Positions 54,383 to 64,000 of a DNA stretch of 64,000 nucleotides are shown piece by piece (the first letter of the stretch is position 1; every line of letters starts with the position of its first letter). The stretch lies in the NCBI GenBank assembly GCA_023664735.1, contig JAMPFB010000001.1, forward strand, positions 386,101-450,100, written 5' to 3'. This DNA comes from Robinsoniella sp. (lineage in GTDB: Bacteria; Bacillota; Clostridia; Lachnospirales; Lachnospiraceae). Made by a program: the position numbers and the translations under genes. The notes beneath the pieces are model-generated. The model saw only the letters and a list, made by a program, of their open reading frames with translations. It was not told the DNA's origin and did not search any database.

Positions 54383-54477
54383 GGCAATAGTTACTTATAG
54401 GGAGCAATTAAATTACTTATCCAACAAGTAGTTGTAATTTACATTACGGAATCGGCACAAATCGAACTTTTGTAATA

Positions 54478-54753
54478 CTAATACCTAGGTAATTTTAGAA
54501 GGTTATCGGAAGGTGTATCATTAGGTTCTGAACGAACATATTTCTCGTAATTAGAACTTAATGCGGGGATTAAATCGGGATATGGTGGAAGGTTAACATA
54601 GATACTATTAGGATTGACTTTTAGGTGATCATAAATGTCAGCCTTGGCATAATATCCGGGATTAGTACAATCCTCGATGTAGATTTGGGCGATTTCAGTT
54701 GTTTTGGTTGAATTTGAACAGCCAGTTTTCATTTTGATTTTTGTAGCTTTCAT
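54478..54753 (-). CDS. DUF3892-like small protein
   Basis: 91 residues beginning MKATKIKMKTGCSNSTKTTEI, with AQIYIEDCTNPGYYAKADIYD and a Pro-rich end. ATGGAGGAAC precedes the ATG. The start and pattern resemble DUF3892, a family of small beta proteins without known function, often in accessory regions. It diverges from the ATPase-protease operon across a 320-base gap. Confidence 0.65.
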   Translation of the reverse strand: MKATKIKMKTGCSNSTKTTEIAQIYIEDCTNPGYYAKADIYDHLKVNPNSIYVNLPPYPDLIPALSSNYEKYVRSEPNDTPSDNLLKLPRY

Positions 54754-54834
54754 TTTTGTTCCTCCATTAAATAAGAATAATATTGTAATCTATGTAAACA
54801 ATAATAGAGAAACCGTAGCGAATAAACGTTCTGC

Positions 54835-54934
54835 TTGAGCATTAGAACTAATCCGTGGTACAATGCTTTTGGGAAAGTACATATGTACGAAGGAGATCGG
54901 CATTCTATTCGCTAGATGCCGGTTTCTTTTTTAT
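54835..54934 (+). ncRNA. Candidate small RNA between DUF3892 and the ATPase
   Basis: TTGAGC (54835-54840), 18-base spacer, TACAAT (54859-54864), then a 65-70 base RNA with a small palindrome GTACATATGTAC and a terminator GATCGGCATTCTA-TTCGC-TAGATGCCGG plus T run ending at 54933. An AAGGAGAT inside the RNA could be an exposed or masked anti-SD. No open frame. Function unknown; could be an attenuated leader or an sRNA. Confidence 0.45.
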
Positions 54935-55002
54935 TGGAATTTTTGAATGGATTATTTACAAACTTAATATAACACTAACAAAGATAAAAGTGAACAACTT
55001 TT

Positions 55003-55041
55003 TGTCCCAACATTGACAAAAATGTCCCAATCAGATAAAAT
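55003..55041 (+). promoter_or_regulatory. Promoter and direct-repeat operator of the ATPase-subtilase operon
   Basis: -35 TTGACA (55013-55018), 17-base spacer, -10 TAAAAT (55036-55041). TGTCCCAA occurs at 55003-55010 and 55023-55030, 20 bases apart (two helical turns), one on each side of the -35. This is a good layout for a repressor that covers the promoter. Confidence 0.65.
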
Positions 55042-55073
55042 ATAAATACGAAAAATAATTGGGAGTGACGCAT

Positions 55074-56123
55074 ATGAAAAAAAAGAGCGTTATTAATTTA
55101 ATTAAATATTATGCAGAAAATAATGATTCGGGTTTTCGGAGTGAAGCCTATGAAATTGCAAGAGATTTTGATCAATCAGGTGATTATCAGCTTGCAGAAT
55201 ACATCATGGCACTAATGTCAAATGCAAATACGTTTATTCCACAAATGAGTGAGAATGAATCAGCAATGTTTGAAAAGATTGATAAAATAAGTGAAAGTTT
55301 GTGGCTGCCAGAGGACATTATGCAGGATTTATTAGGTATTGTGCATGCAGTGGCGCATAATGTGGGCATCAATAAATTTCTGTTTCAGGGAGCGCCGGGA
55401 ACAGGGAAGACGGAAGCAGTGAAGCAGCTGGCACGTATTTTGGAAAGAGAAATATATATGGTTGATTTTGCTGCTATTGTTGATAGTAAAATGGGACAGA
55501 CGCAGAAAAATATTTCAGAGTTGTTTAAAGAAATAAATAGCTTTGTTCATCCGGAGAAGGTAATCATTTTGTTTGATGAAATAGATGCAGTAGCACTGGA
55601 TAGAACAAATTCAAATGATTTGCGTGAAATGGGCAGAGCAACCTCTTCACTGCTTAAAAGCATGGATCGTATGGATGAAAGAGTCGTGCTAGTAGCTACT
55701 ACAAATTTATATGAATATTTTGATAAGGCATTGATAAGGCGTTTTGATTCAATTATAGATTTTAATAGATATTCCGGGGAAGACTTGATGGATATTTCCG
55801 AAGAATATTTAAATAAGTTTTTGACTAAATTTAATTTGGCTAAAAAGGATATCAGGCTTTTCCGGAAAATCATACTGCTGCTTTCACCATTACCGTATCC
55901 CGGAGAGTTAAAAAATCTAATCAAAACAGCGGTAGCGTTTAGTAATCCTGATGATGAACTGGATTATTTTCGGAGACTATATTATACAATTACGGGGGAA
56001 AAGCCGGAAAATATAAAGAAGCTGCAAAAACAGAACTTTACTATACGGGAAATTGAAATTTTGACTCAAATACCAAAAAGTAGTGTTGCCAGAGAACTAA
56101 AGGAGAAGGGCGTCGATGAATAA
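55074..56123 (+). CDS. AAA+ ATPase of an ATPase-subtilase pair (IteA-like)
   Basis: 349 residues from ATG 55074 (GGGAGTG upstream). After a helical N-terminus (1-95) comes an AAA+ core: Walker A GAPGTGKT, Walker B IILFDEIDA, sensor 1 VATTN and arginine-finger region RRFD. A C-terminal helix-turn-helix-like tail (FTIREIEILTQIPKSSVARELKEKG) follows. It overlaps the protease gene by 8 bases. From memory, public annotation calls such partners anti-phage ATPase IteA and S8 peptidase IteS; I could not check this. The ATPase would detect infection or remodel substrates and activate the protease. Confidence 0.82.
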   Translation: MKKKSVINLIKYYAENNDSGFRSEAYEIARDFDQSGDYQLAEYIMALMSNANTFIPQMSENESAMFEKIDKISESLWLPEDIMQDLLGIVHAVAHNVGINKFLFQGAPGTGKTEAVKQLARILEREIYMVDFAAIVDSKMGQTQKNISELFKEINSFVHPEKVIILFDEIDAVALDRTNSNDLREMGRATSSLLKSMDRMDERVVLVATTNLYEYFDKALIRRFDSIIDFNRYSGEDLMDISEEYLNKFLTKFNLAKKDIRLFRKIILLLSPLPYPGELKNLIKTAVAFSNPDDELDYFRRLYYTITGEKPENIKKLQKQNFTIREIEILTQIPKSSVARELKEKGVDE

Positions 56124-58356
56124 TATTTTGCAATTAAAAGGACAATTTCAAAAGCGAAAAGCGCCTGGTGGTTTTGGACCGACAAATCTGCCAAAGGGAA
56201 AGAAAGTCAATGCAGGGCATGTTTTAAAGCTGCAACAACAATTACAGGATATTATTTCGTTTTGGAATGAGGAAAAGATGATAGGTGGAGCTTTAGTCAG
56301 TGTCCATTACAGGTGCGTAGTAGCAAAAAGCAATCGTATCCAGCTTTTGTTATCAGATAGAGGAAGACATCCGAATCAGGCAATACGAGGTTCAAGGTTT
56401 TCTGATGGTTATAACGAAAATAAGGAATGGGTAAAAAAACATGTGTTTACCTATTTTTTGTCGATAGAATCGTTGCACAAATCAGAAAAGCTTTTGGATA
56501 AATGCGCAGCGATTATTCAGAAGTTTTATAATGGAGAAATATCAAGCGATGATACAGAAAGCATTAACTCTGGAATATATAATGATAGCATAATGGCAAA
56601 AAGCACATTTTTGAGAACTCTTGTTGATTGTTCTTATGTAGAGGATTTTTGTATAGACCGTACTTCGCAGGCAGCAAGTGAGCAATCTATTGTTACCATA
56701 TATAAAACGGGTGTAGAGACAACAGAGTTGTTGGGCAAATTGGGCATAAATATGATTCATGCTAAAATGATAGATGAAACAACTTTGCGAATGGAAAAAG
56801 AAGAAATAGATATATTATGCGATAAGGCGCCATATCTAATCGCAATGAGCGTTAAAGATTTTGCGGAAATCGCATATAAGATTTCTGACAGTAAAAGTTA
56901 TAAAGAACAGATATCAATACCTGAACCGGGAAATCAGCCAACTATAGGAGTGATTGATACACAGTTTGATAAAAGAGTTTATTTTGGAGACTGGGTTGAT
57001 TACAAAAAATGTATCAGTGATGATATTGAAATATCTGCGGAAGACTATTTTCATGGAACTGCAGTATCATCAATCATTGTAGATGGTCCAGCATTTAATC
57101 CCCAATTGGAAGATGACTGTGGAAGATTCAGAGTCCGCCATTTTGGTGTTGCAACAGCAGGCAGATTCAGCTCTTTTGCTATACTAAAGCAAATCCGAAA
57201 TATCGTGCGGGAAAATAGAGATATTAAAGTTTGGAATCTGTCGTTGGGCTCTGCAATGGAGATTAATCCAAATTTTATTTCACCAGAGGCAGCCGAATTA
57301 GACAGAATACAATATGAGTATGATGTGATTTTTGTAGTGGCTGGAACAAATAAAAAAAGAAACTCAGATATTAATAAAATAGGAGCACCGGCAGACTCGC
57401 TCAATTCTTTAGTTGTAAATGCTGTGGATTTTGATGGAAAGCCGGCATCCTATACACGGCGGGGTCCGGTGCTTTCCTTTTTTTATAAACCGGATGTTTG
57501 CTATTATGGTGGAGATGACTCTGAAAAAATTGTTGTTTGTGAACCACTTGGAAAAGCAACTGTATCTGGAACATCCTTTGCGGCACCATGGATAACTAGA
57601 AAAATAGCATATCTAATACATGTTATGGGCTTAAGCAGAGAATTAGCAAAGGCTCTAATTATTGATTCTGCTGCAGGATGGGATAGACAAGATACGATTA
57701 AGTATGAAAAAGGATATGGAATTGTACCAAAGAAGATTAGAGATATATTGTATTCCAAGGACGATGAAATTAGGTTTATTATGTCAGGAAGTATTGATGA
57801 ATATGAGACATATACTTACAATATCCCGGTTCCGCAGGATATGAATGCCCATCCTTTTTTTGCAAAAGCGACACTTGCATATTTCCCCAAGAGCGACAGG
57901 AATCAAGGAGTTGATTATACTTCAACAGAAATGGATATTCATTTTGGACGAATTATGGAACAGAAAGGAAAAGCAACCATTAAAGCCATAGACTATAACA
58001 GGCAGGCGGAAGAAGGGCTTCAAAACATTTATGAAGAAGATGCACGTAAATTGTATCGTAAGTGGGACAACATAAAACATATAAGCGAGGCATTAAAGGA
58101 AAATGGACGGCCCCGTAAAGCATATCAGTCGGGTATGTGGGGGCTGAGCATTAAAACTAAGGAACGACTTGACTCAAAGGCTGGAAGGGGGCTGCAATTT
58201 GGTGTGGTTGTTACTTTGAAAGAGATGAATGGTGTAAACAGAATTGATGACTTTATTAAAATGTGCATGTTAAAAGGATGGCTTGTTACCAGACTTGATG
58301 TGAATACGCAGGTGGATGTTTATGTGAAGGCAGAGGAAGAAATTACGTTTGAATAA
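56116..58356 (+). CDS. Subtilisin-like (S8) protease of an ATPase-subtilase pair (IteS-like)
   Basis: 746 residues, cytoplasmic: no signal peptide or membrane helix, unlike most subtilases. Residues 1-270 form a large N-terminal region. The S8 domain has all three catalytic residues: Asp in GVIDTQFD (about 280), His in YFHGTAVSS (about 315) and Ser in SGTSFAAPW (about 485). About 200 residues follow that may recognise targets. The start is inside the ATPase gene. A cytoplasmic protease tied to an ATPase fits an abortive or target-cleaving defence system. Confidence 0.85.
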   Translation: MNNILQLKGQFQKRKAPGGFGPTNLPKGKKVNAGHVLKLQQQLQDIISFWNEEKMIGGALVSVHYRCVVAKSNRIQLLLSDRGRHPNQAIRGSRFSDGYNENKEWVKKHVFTYFLSIESLHKSEKLLDKCAAIIQKFYNGEISSDDTESINSGIYNDSIMAKSTFLRTLVDCSYVEDFCIDRTSQAASEQSIVTIYKTGVETTELLGKLGINMIHAKMIDETTLRMEKEEIDILCDKAPYLIAMSVKDFAEIAYKISDSKSYKEQISIPEPGNQPTIGVIDTQFDKRVYFGDWVDYKKCISDDIEISAEDYFHGTAVSSIIVDGPAFNPQLEDDCGRFRVRHFGVATAGRFSSFAILKQIRNIVRENRDIKVWNLSLGSAMEINPNFISPEAAELDRIQYEYDVIFVVAGTNKKRNSDINKIGAPADSLNSLVVNAVDFDGKPASYTRRGPVLSFFYKPDVCYYGGDDSEKIVVCEPLGKATVSGTSFAAPWITRKIAYLIHVMGLSRELAKALIIDSAAGWDRQDTIKYEKGYGIVPKKIRDILYSKDDEIRFIMSGSIDEYETYTYNIPVPQDMNAHPFFAKATLAYFPKSDRNQGVDYTSTEMDIHFGRIMEQKGKATIKAIDYNRQAEEGLQNIYEEDARKLYRKWDNIKHISEALKENGRPRKAYQSGMWGLSIKTKERLDSKAGRGLQFGVVVTLKEMNGVNRIDDFIKMCMLKGWLVTRLDVNTQVDVYVKAEEEITFE

Positions 58357-58501
58357 TTAAAGGGGAAAGGATTTTTATTTTGCCATCAACAGTTTATAAA
58401 ACTTTAACAGAACCTTAACATCTTCCCCAAAACCTTAATAAAATCCAGCAAAAACGGGCATCCTATCCTAAATTTCCATCCCGGAAACCGGCAGTTAAAG
58501 A

Positions 58502-58529
58502 TTGCAATTTTATAAATTTCGTATATAAT
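58502..58529 (+). promoter_or_regulatory. Promoter of secA
   Basis: TTGCAA (58502-58507), 16-base spacer, TATAAT (58524-58529), 69 bases upstream of the secA start. Confidence 0.65.
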
Positions 58530-58597
58530 GATTAAGGAAAGTCTCTATTTTTCAAAAAAGGGGACAAATTACGGTTTAAAAGGTTAAGGAGTTTGTA

Positions 58598-61162
58598 ATG
58601 AATATTGTACAAAAAGTTTTTGGTACGCATAGTGAAAGGGAATTAAAAAGAATTGAGCCGGTTGTGAAAAAGATAGAATCTTTCAGGGATTCCATGATGG
58701 CGCTTTCTGATGAAGAGCTGAAAGGAAAGACAAAGGAATTTAGAGTTCGTCTGACAGAAGGTGAGACGTTGGATGATATTCTCCCAGAGGCTTATGCGGT
58801 AGTCCGGGAAGCCGCACGAAGAGTATTGAATATGGAGCATTACAGAGTACAGTTGATTGGCGGGGTCATCCTGCATCAGGGACGTATTTCTGAAATGAAG
58901 ACCGGTGAAGGTAAGACTTTGGTTTCCACGCTTCCGGCATATTTAAATGCGCTGGAGGGAAAAGGGGTACATATCGTTACCGTCAATGATTATCTGGCAA
59001 AGCGTGATGCGGAGTGGATGGGACAGGTTCATGAGTTTTTGGGGCTTACCGTAGGCGTGGTTTTGAATGAAATGAAAGCAGAGGAGCGTAGGGAAGCTTA
59101 TAACTGCGACATTACCTATGTGACTAACAATGAGCTTGGCTTCGATTACCTGCGTGACAATATGGTTATTTATAAGGAGCAGCTTGTGCTGCGCGACCTG
59201 CACTATGCCATTATTGATGAGGTGGACTCCGTGTTGATTGATGAGGCAAGGACTCCTCTTATCATTTCCGGTCAAAGCGGCAAATCCACCAAGCTTTATG
59301 AGGCTTGCGATATACTGGCAAGGCAGTTGAAGCGGGGCGAGGATCAGGAGGATCAGTCCAAAATTGATATCATGATGGGAATCGAGCAGGAGGAAACAGG
59401 AGACTTTATTGTAAATGAAAAGGATAAGGTAGTGAACCTGACTGCAGAAGGTGTTACCAAGGTAGAACGTTTCTTCCAGATTGAAAATTTGGCAGATCCG
59501 GAAAATCTGGAAATCCAGCACAATATCATTCTGGCGCTTCGTGCCCACAACCTAATGTTTAAGGATCAGGATTATGTGGTAAAAGATGATAAGGTCTTAA
59601 TCGTAGATGAATTTACCGGACGTATCATGCCGGGAAGACGTTATTCAGACGGACTTCATCAAGCGATTGAGGCAAAGGAGCATGTAAAGGTAAAGCGGGA
59701 AAGCAAGACGCTGGCTACTATTACCTTCCAGAACTTCTTCAATAAGTTTAAAAAGAAAGCCGGTATGACAGGTACGGCTCTTACGGAAGAAAAGGAGTTC
59801 AGGGATATTTATGGAATGGATGTTATTGAAATCCCAACGAACCGCCCTATAGCCAGAATCGATATGCAGGACTGCGTATATAAGACAAAGAAAGAAAAGC
59901 TTCATGCGGTAGTAGAGGAAGTGCAGAAAGCACATGAAAAGGGACAGCCCGTACTGGTAGGTACTATTACAATTGAGGCTTCAGAAGAAATCAGCAAGCT
60001 GTTAAATAAAAAAGGCATTCCTCATAAGGTGCTGAATGCAAAGTTCCATGAGCTGGAGGCGGAAATTGTAGCGGATGCAGGTATACACGGCAATGTGACC
60101 ATTGCTACCAACATGGCAGGACGTGGTACGGATATCAAGCTGGATGAGGAAGCAAAAGAAGCAGGCGGCTTGAAGATTATCGGTACGGAAAGACATGAAT
60201 CCAGACGTATCGACAATCAGCTAAGAGGACGTTCCGGACGTCAAGGAGATCCGGGCGAATCCAGATTTTTCATTTCCTTAGAGGACGATCTAATGCGGCT
60301 CTTTGGTTCTGATAAGATGCTGAACATGTTCAATGCCCTTGGCATTCCGGAAAATCAGGAAATCGAACACAGCATGCTTACAAAGGCTATCGAAGGCGCC
60401 CAGAAGAAAATCGAAAGCAATAACTTTGGTATTCGTAAAAACCTGCTAGAATACGATCAGGTTATGAATGAGCAAAGAGAAATCATATATGCAGAGCGGC
60501 TTCGTGTGCTAAATGGGGAAAGCATGAGAGATGTTATTTATAAGATGATTACCGATGTTGTGGAAAGCTCTGTGGACATGGTAATCGGAGATGAAGGAAG
60601 CAGCGAAGACTGGGATTTGAAGGAACTGAATCAGGTACTTCTGCCAATTATCCCCATCCAGCCGGTAAAAACTCCGGATGTGGCAAAATGCAAGAAAAAC
60701 GAGCTGCGCCATAAGCTGAAGGAAGAGGCTGTGAAGCTGTATGAAAGCAAAGAAGCAGAATTTCCAGAACCGGAAGCTCTTCGTGAAATAGAGCGTGTCA
60801 TTTTACTGAAAGTCATTGACCGGAAATGGATGGATCATATTGACGATATGGATCAGCTCCGTCAGGGTGTGGGCTTACAGGCATATGGACAGAGAGATCC
60901 ATTGGTAGAATATAAATTAAGCGGTTATGAAATGTTTGACGGCATGACGGACAGCATCCGGGAGGATACCCTCCGCCTCCTTTTCCATGTAAAGGTGGAG
61001 CAGAAGGTAGAGAGAGAACAGGTGGCGAAAGTCACAAGCACCAATAAGGATGATTCCGCGCCAAAGGGGCCAGTCAGACGTGAAGAGGCAAAGGTATATC
61101 CCAATGACCCATGTCCATGCGGCAGCGGCAAAAAATATAAGCAGTGCTGCGGCAGAAAATAG
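58598..61162 (+). CDS. secA: Preprotein translocase ATPase SecA
   Basis: 854 residues, normal length. Walker [42 protein letters not shown], and a C-terminal zinc-binding SEC-C tail [13 protein letters not shown]. It drives secretory proteins through SecYEG. AAGGAG precedes the ATG. The gene pair secA-prfB is retained, but hpf, the usual upstream neighbour, is 18 kb away. Confidence 0.97.
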   Translation: MNIVQKVFGTHSERELKRIEPVVKKIESFRDSMMALSDEELKGKTKEFRVRLTEGETLDDILPEAYAVVREAARRVLNMEHYRVQLIGGVILHQGRISEMKTGEGKTLVSTLPAYLNALEGKGVHIVTVNDYLAKRDAEWMGQVHEFLGLTVGVVLNEMKAEERREAYNCDITYVTNNELGFDYLRDNMVIYKEQLVLRDLHYAIIDEVDSVLIDEARTPLIISGQSGKSTKLYEACDILARQLKRGEDQEDQSKIDIMMGIEQEETGDFIVNEKDKVVNLTAEGVTKVERFFQIENLADPENLEIQHNIILALRAHNLMFKDQDYVVKDDKVLIVDEFTGRIMPGRRYSDGLHQAIEAKEHVKVKRESKTLATITFQNFFNKFKKKAGMTGTALTEEKEFRDIYGMDVIEIPTNRPIARIDMQDCVYKTKKEKLHAVVEEVQKAHEKGQPVLVGTITIEASEEISKLLNKKGIPHKVLNAKFHELEAEIVADAGIHGNVTIATNMAGRGTDIKLDEEAKEAGGLKIIGTERHESRRIDNQLRGRSGRQGDPGESRFFISLEDDLMRLFGSDKMLNMFNALGIPENQEIEHSMLTKAIEGAQKKIESNNFGIRKNLLEYDQVMNEQREIIYAERLRVLNGESMRDVIYKMITDVVESSVDMVIGDEGSSEDWDLKELNQVLLPIIPIQPVKTPDVAKCKKNELRHKLKEEAVKLYESKEAEFPEPEALREIERVILLKVIDRKWMDHIDDMDQLRQGVGLQAYGQRDPLVEYKLSGYEMFDGMTDSIREDTLRLLFHVKVEQKVEREQVAKVTSTNKDDSAPKGPVRREEAKVYPNDPCPCGSGKKYKQCCGRK

Positions 61163-61256
61163 GAATGTAAAATAAAGAATATATTTATATAGGATTCCAT
61201 ATGGCACTCCATATAAGGGTGCCATATTATAAATAATTAAAAGGGTGGTGAACGCA

Positions 61257-62370
61257 GTGGTAGAATTAGACCGGTTAAAACAGGAATTATTATCCTATGA
61301 AACCCCATTAGCGGAAGTGAGGGATTCACTTTGACTTAGCAAATAAGTCAAAACGGGTGGAAGAGCTGGAAATGGAAATGGAGGCTCCCGGCTTTTGGGA
61401 TAATCCGGAACGGGCACAGGCATTTTCTAAGGAATTAAAAAGCTTAAAGGATACCATTTCTATTTACAACGGATTGAAAAGCCAGTATGAAGATATAGAG
61501 ACCTTAATTGAAATGGGATATGAAGAAAATGATGCAGAGCTGGCAGCAGAAGCAAAAACGGAGATGGAAGAATTTATTCAGACCTATGAAAATATCCGCA
61601 TTCAGACACTTCTGTCAGGAGAATATGACAACTGCAATGCCATTTTAAAGCTCAATGCAGGGGCAGGCGGCACCGAAAGCTGCGACTGGGCAGGAATGCT
61701 TTACCGCATGTATACCAGATGGGCGGAAAGAAAGGGCTTTTCCATAGAAGTGCTGGATATGCTGGATGGAGATGAAGCGGGTATTAAATCCGTTACTTTT
61801 CAGATTAACGGGGAAAATGCTTATGGATATTTAAAAGCGGAAAAAGGTGTACATCGCCTTGTGCGCATTTCTCCCTTCAATGCTCAGGGAAAACGGCAGA
61901 CTTCTTTTGTTTCTCTTGACGTTATGCCGGATATTGAAGAGGATGTGGACGTGGAAATCAACGAAGACGACCTTCGCATTGACACCTACCGAAGCTCCGG
62001 AGCAGGAGGACAGCACATCAACAAGACTTCCTCGGCTATCCGTATTACCCATATTCCTACCGGAACTGTGGTGCAGTGCCAAAACGAGAGAAGCCAGCAC
62101 ATGAATAAAGATAAGGCAATGCAGATGCTGCGGGCAAAGCTTTACTTATTGAAACAGGAAGCCAATGCAGAAAAGCTTTCCGATATCCGGGGAGAGGTTA
62201 CGGAAATCGGATGGGGCAATCAGATTCGTTCCTATGTAATGCAGCCTTATACCATGGTAAAGGACCACAGGACCAATGCAGAGACGGGAAATGTGGATGC
62301 GGTGCTGGATGGCGCTATTGATTTGTTTGTGAATGCTTATCTGAAGTGGAAGGCAAGTGAGGCTTCCTAA
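61257..62370 (+). CDS. prfB: Peptide chain release factor 2, programmed +1 frameshift
   Basis: GTG start 61257 follows AAGGGTGG. Frame 0 reads MVELDRLKQELLSYETP and on to CTT-TGA (TGA 61332-61334). Slipping +1 at CTT gives GAC TTA GCA (DLANKSKRVEELEMEMEAP), continuing to TAA 62370. AGGG lies 10 bases before the slip site as the internal SD element. RF2 features: anticodon-like SPF (RISPFNAQGK) and catalytic GGQ (GAGGQHINKTSSA). Total about 371 residues. It recognises UGA and UAA; low RF2 allows the shift, so the gene regulates itself. Confidence 0.95.
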
Positions 62371-62464
62371 GGAATGGACTGGTAAGATAAGAGAGGTTTC
62401 TTGAGAACCGGCAGCAGATAAGATAATGTGTAATGGAAAATGAAATAGATAGATTTTTTTAAAT

Positions 62465-62513
62465 AAAAGAGAAGAACCTTGATGACAGGTGTGTCAGGTA
62501 CTTCTCTTTTTTT
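62465..62513 (+). terminator. Terminator after prfB
   Basis: AAAAGAGAAG.ACCTTGA pairs with TCAGGTACTTCTCTTTT, followed by a T run to 62513. Confidence 0.8.
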
Positions 62514-62596
62514 ATGCAGATAAATGAGAAATTGTTTAATTTGTCTAATATTGTAAAAATGATTTTGTGAATATTTTACTAATCTTAAAAAAACTA

Positions 62597-62625
62597 TTGA
62601 TTAAATACGTAATATATAGTATGCT
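62597..62625 (+). promoter_or_regulatory. Promoter of the leucine-rich-repeat gene
   Basis: TTGATT (62597-62602), 17-base spacer, TATGCT (62620-62625). Confidence 0.5.
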
Positions 62626-62672
62626 AAAAAGGAATTAAAAACACAATGCAAAAAGATTGGGGGATTGTGAAA

Positions 62673-64000
62673 ATGCTGAGAAGAAAACTGTTTTGGATAG
62701 TATCATTGGTTATGGTGATAGGATGTGCTTTTGTGAAAAATGGAATGGTAGCTTGTGCGGAAGAAATGGAAGAAGAAATCGTGCCGGTAGAAATCAATGC
62801 TGTTACATTTCCAGATGAGGGTTTCCGGGAGTATGTGTCAGAAACATTTGACAAAATAGATAGAGATGGAATATTGTCGGTGCAAGAAATAGAAATAGCA
62901 AATTCGATTAGTTTATACCAAAGGGACATATCAGATTTAACAGGAATAGAGAATTTTAAAAATCTAAGAGGTTTTTCCTTCCATGATAATTCAATGGAAA
63001 AATTGGATTTAGGCAGTAATCCGAAGCTGGTATCCATTTCCTGTAGTGGAGAAGCAATAAAACAATTGGATGTAAGTAAAAATACAGCATTGGAAACGTT
63101 ACAGTGCACAGGGTGTTCATTAGAGGAACTGAACCTGAGCAATAACGAGAAGCTAAAGAGCCTGCAATGCATAAATTGCGGCCTGAAACAACTGGATGTA
63201 AGTTATAATAAAGTGTTAAAGGATGTGTATTGTTCTAAAAATCAGATAGAAACAATTATTTTTGGAAATGAGAATCGGATTGAGAGGTTATGGTGTGATG
63301 ATAATAAGCTGAAAAGTATTGATATAAGTATGCTTTCTTACTTGAGAGATTTGCGGTGTGATGATAATGAACTTAAAAAAATAGATACATCTCATAACTT
63401 ATGTTTAGAAAAGCTGTCTTTTAGCAATCATAAAAACATTATATTTGATATAAGCAAAAACACTAGATTAACTAGCCTTTCATGTGCGGGATGTGGAATT
63501 GAAAACCTGAAAATATCAATAAAAGAGAATAAGTGGTTAAAGAGTTTAAATTGTGCTGATAATGATATAAAAGAGTTATATTTATCAGCATTTGAGAAAC
63601 TGGAATATCTGTATTGCAATGATAATAAGCTGGAAAAACTTGTAGTATGGCAGGAAAATCTTCGCAGTCTGATATGTCAAAATAATAAATTGCGGGAATT
63701 AGAAATATCCGGTTGTGATAATTTATATGATTTGAATTGTTCATATAATGAGATGGAATATAAAAATTTAACACTTCCAAAAAATGTTGTTATGGTAAAT
63801 TGTTCACATAATAAGTTAGAATATTTATATATAAAGAACAATTCAAGATTAGGAACTCTGGATTGTTCATATAATGTTCTGAAAGGTTTATATGTTTATC
63901 CTACTGCATCCTTGACTGGGCTGGACTGTTCGAATAATTTATTGACGCATTTAGACACTACAGGTGCTACAAAAATGAGAGTGTTAAATTGTTCAAATAA
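62673..64000 (+). CDS. Secreted leucine-rich-repeat protein, cut by the window end
   Basis: An open frame with no stop to base 64000, at least 442 residues. GGGGGA precedes ATG 62673; an in-frame ATG at 62646 is possible. Signal peptide RRKLFWIVSLVMVIGCAFV. Residues 45-75 hold an EF-hand-like calcium loop (DKIDRDGILSVQEIE). After that, repeats of about 21-24 residues follow the pattern LxxLxCxxNxLxxLDxSxN (KLKSLQCINCGLKQLDVSYN; RLGTLDCSYNVLKGLYV), as in BspA/internalin-like surface LRR proteins. Probably binds host or polysaccharide; the C-terminal anchor is beyond the window. Confidence 0.85.
   Translation, partial: MLRRKLFWIVSLVMVIGCAFVKNGMVACAEEMEEEIVPVEINAVTFPDEGFREYVSETFDKIDRDGILSVQEIEIANSISLYQRDISDLTGIENFKNLRGFSFHDNSMEKLDLGSNPKLVSISCSGEAIKQLDVSKNTALETLQCTGCSLEELNLSNNEKLKSLQCINCGLKQLDVSYNKVLKDVYCSKNQIETIIFGNENRIERLWCDDNKLKSIDISMLSYLRDLRCDDNELKKIDTSHNLCLEKLSFSNHKNIIFDISKNTRLTSLSCAGCGIENLKISIKENKWLKSLNCADNDIKELYLSAFEKLEYLYCNDNKLEKLVVWQENLRSLICQNNKLRELEISGCDNLYDLNCSYNEMEYKNLTLPKNVVMVNCSHNKLEYLYIKNNSRLGTLDCSYNVLKGLYVYPTASLTGLDCSNNLLTHLDTTGATKMRVLNCSN

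Noticed and set aside
54430..54475. tRNA-like GTTCGATTTGTGCCGATTCCG on the minus strand
   Set aside because: No matching acceptor, D or anticodon arms; at best a very short tRNA-like remnant, not callable as a tRNA or attachment site.

Overview
The window looks like a chromosomal segment of a low-GC Gram-positive gut anaerobe of the Clostridia, most likely a butyrate-producing member of the Lachnospiraceae. The basis is the clostridial gene order thl-crt-hbd-bcd-etfB-etfA, a butyrate kinase/phosphotransbutyrylase pair, a long-form hpf, secA and a frameshifted prfB, strong AGGAGG-type ribosome binding sites, and Bce/Bcr-type antimicrobial-peptide ABC modules. No rRNA, tRNA, CRISPR array, complete insertion sequence or prophage was seen.

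Layout. 0.1-6.3 kb: an unrecognised cytoplasmic protein, an iron-sulfur aldo/keto reductase, two tandem copies of a type I toxin-antitoxin locus (31-residue hydrophobic peptides facing antisense RNAs), an unusual HTH-PurM fusion, and a secreted protein. 6.6-13.2 kb: a membrane-anchored beta-lactamase-like protein and a Bce-type two-component/ABC module. 13.4-17.9 kb: small unknown genes, a beheaded DUF4143 ATPase, a DUF1538 membrane protein with a double PII-like partner, and a 36-residue membrane peptide. 18.0-21.8 kb: a condensation-fold acyltransferase, a zinc-ribbon membrane protein, an esterase and a short-chain dehydrogenase. 22.0-25.5 kb: a second response regulator/ABC/kinase module. 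25.7-28.2 kb: a surface protein. 28.4-36.1 kb: a phosphorelay of two hybrid kinases, an Hpt protein and an HD-GYP response regulator. 36.2-41.4 kb: trxB, an NlpC/P60 hydrolase, a DnaA-box cluster, hpf and an M23 peptidase. 42.0-48.1 kb: the butyryl-CoA operon. 48.2-52.1 kb: a graveyard of toxin, regulator and transposase remnants with a candidate small RNA. 52.2-54.2 kb: buk and ptb, facing left. 54.5-58.4 kb: a DUF3892 gene, a candidate small RNA and an AAA+ ATPase-subtilisin protease pair that looks like phage defence. 58.6-62.4 kb: secA and prfB. 62.6 kb to the end: a leucine-rich-repeat surface protein cut by the window edge.

How it works together. Thl, Crt, Hbd, Bcd and EtfAB turn acetyl-CoA into butyryl-CoA, and Ptb and Buk turn that into butyrate plus ATP, so the whole terminal pathway except its control lies within 12 kb. 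The order hpf-secA-prfB, contiguous in many Firmicutes, is here opened by about 18 kb holding this pathway and the accessory island.

The least explained structures are: (i) long intergenic palindromes in two families, whose arms differ between copies yet still pair within each copy; (ii) the tandem type I toxin-antitoxin loci; (iii) the ATPase-subtilase pair with a direct-repeat operator straddling its -35 box; (iv) a PBECR-type nuclease next to a promoter- and terminator-bounded small RNA; (v) five DnaA boxes in 133 bp far from any visible dnaA gene. All calls come from reading the sequence; no database search was run.
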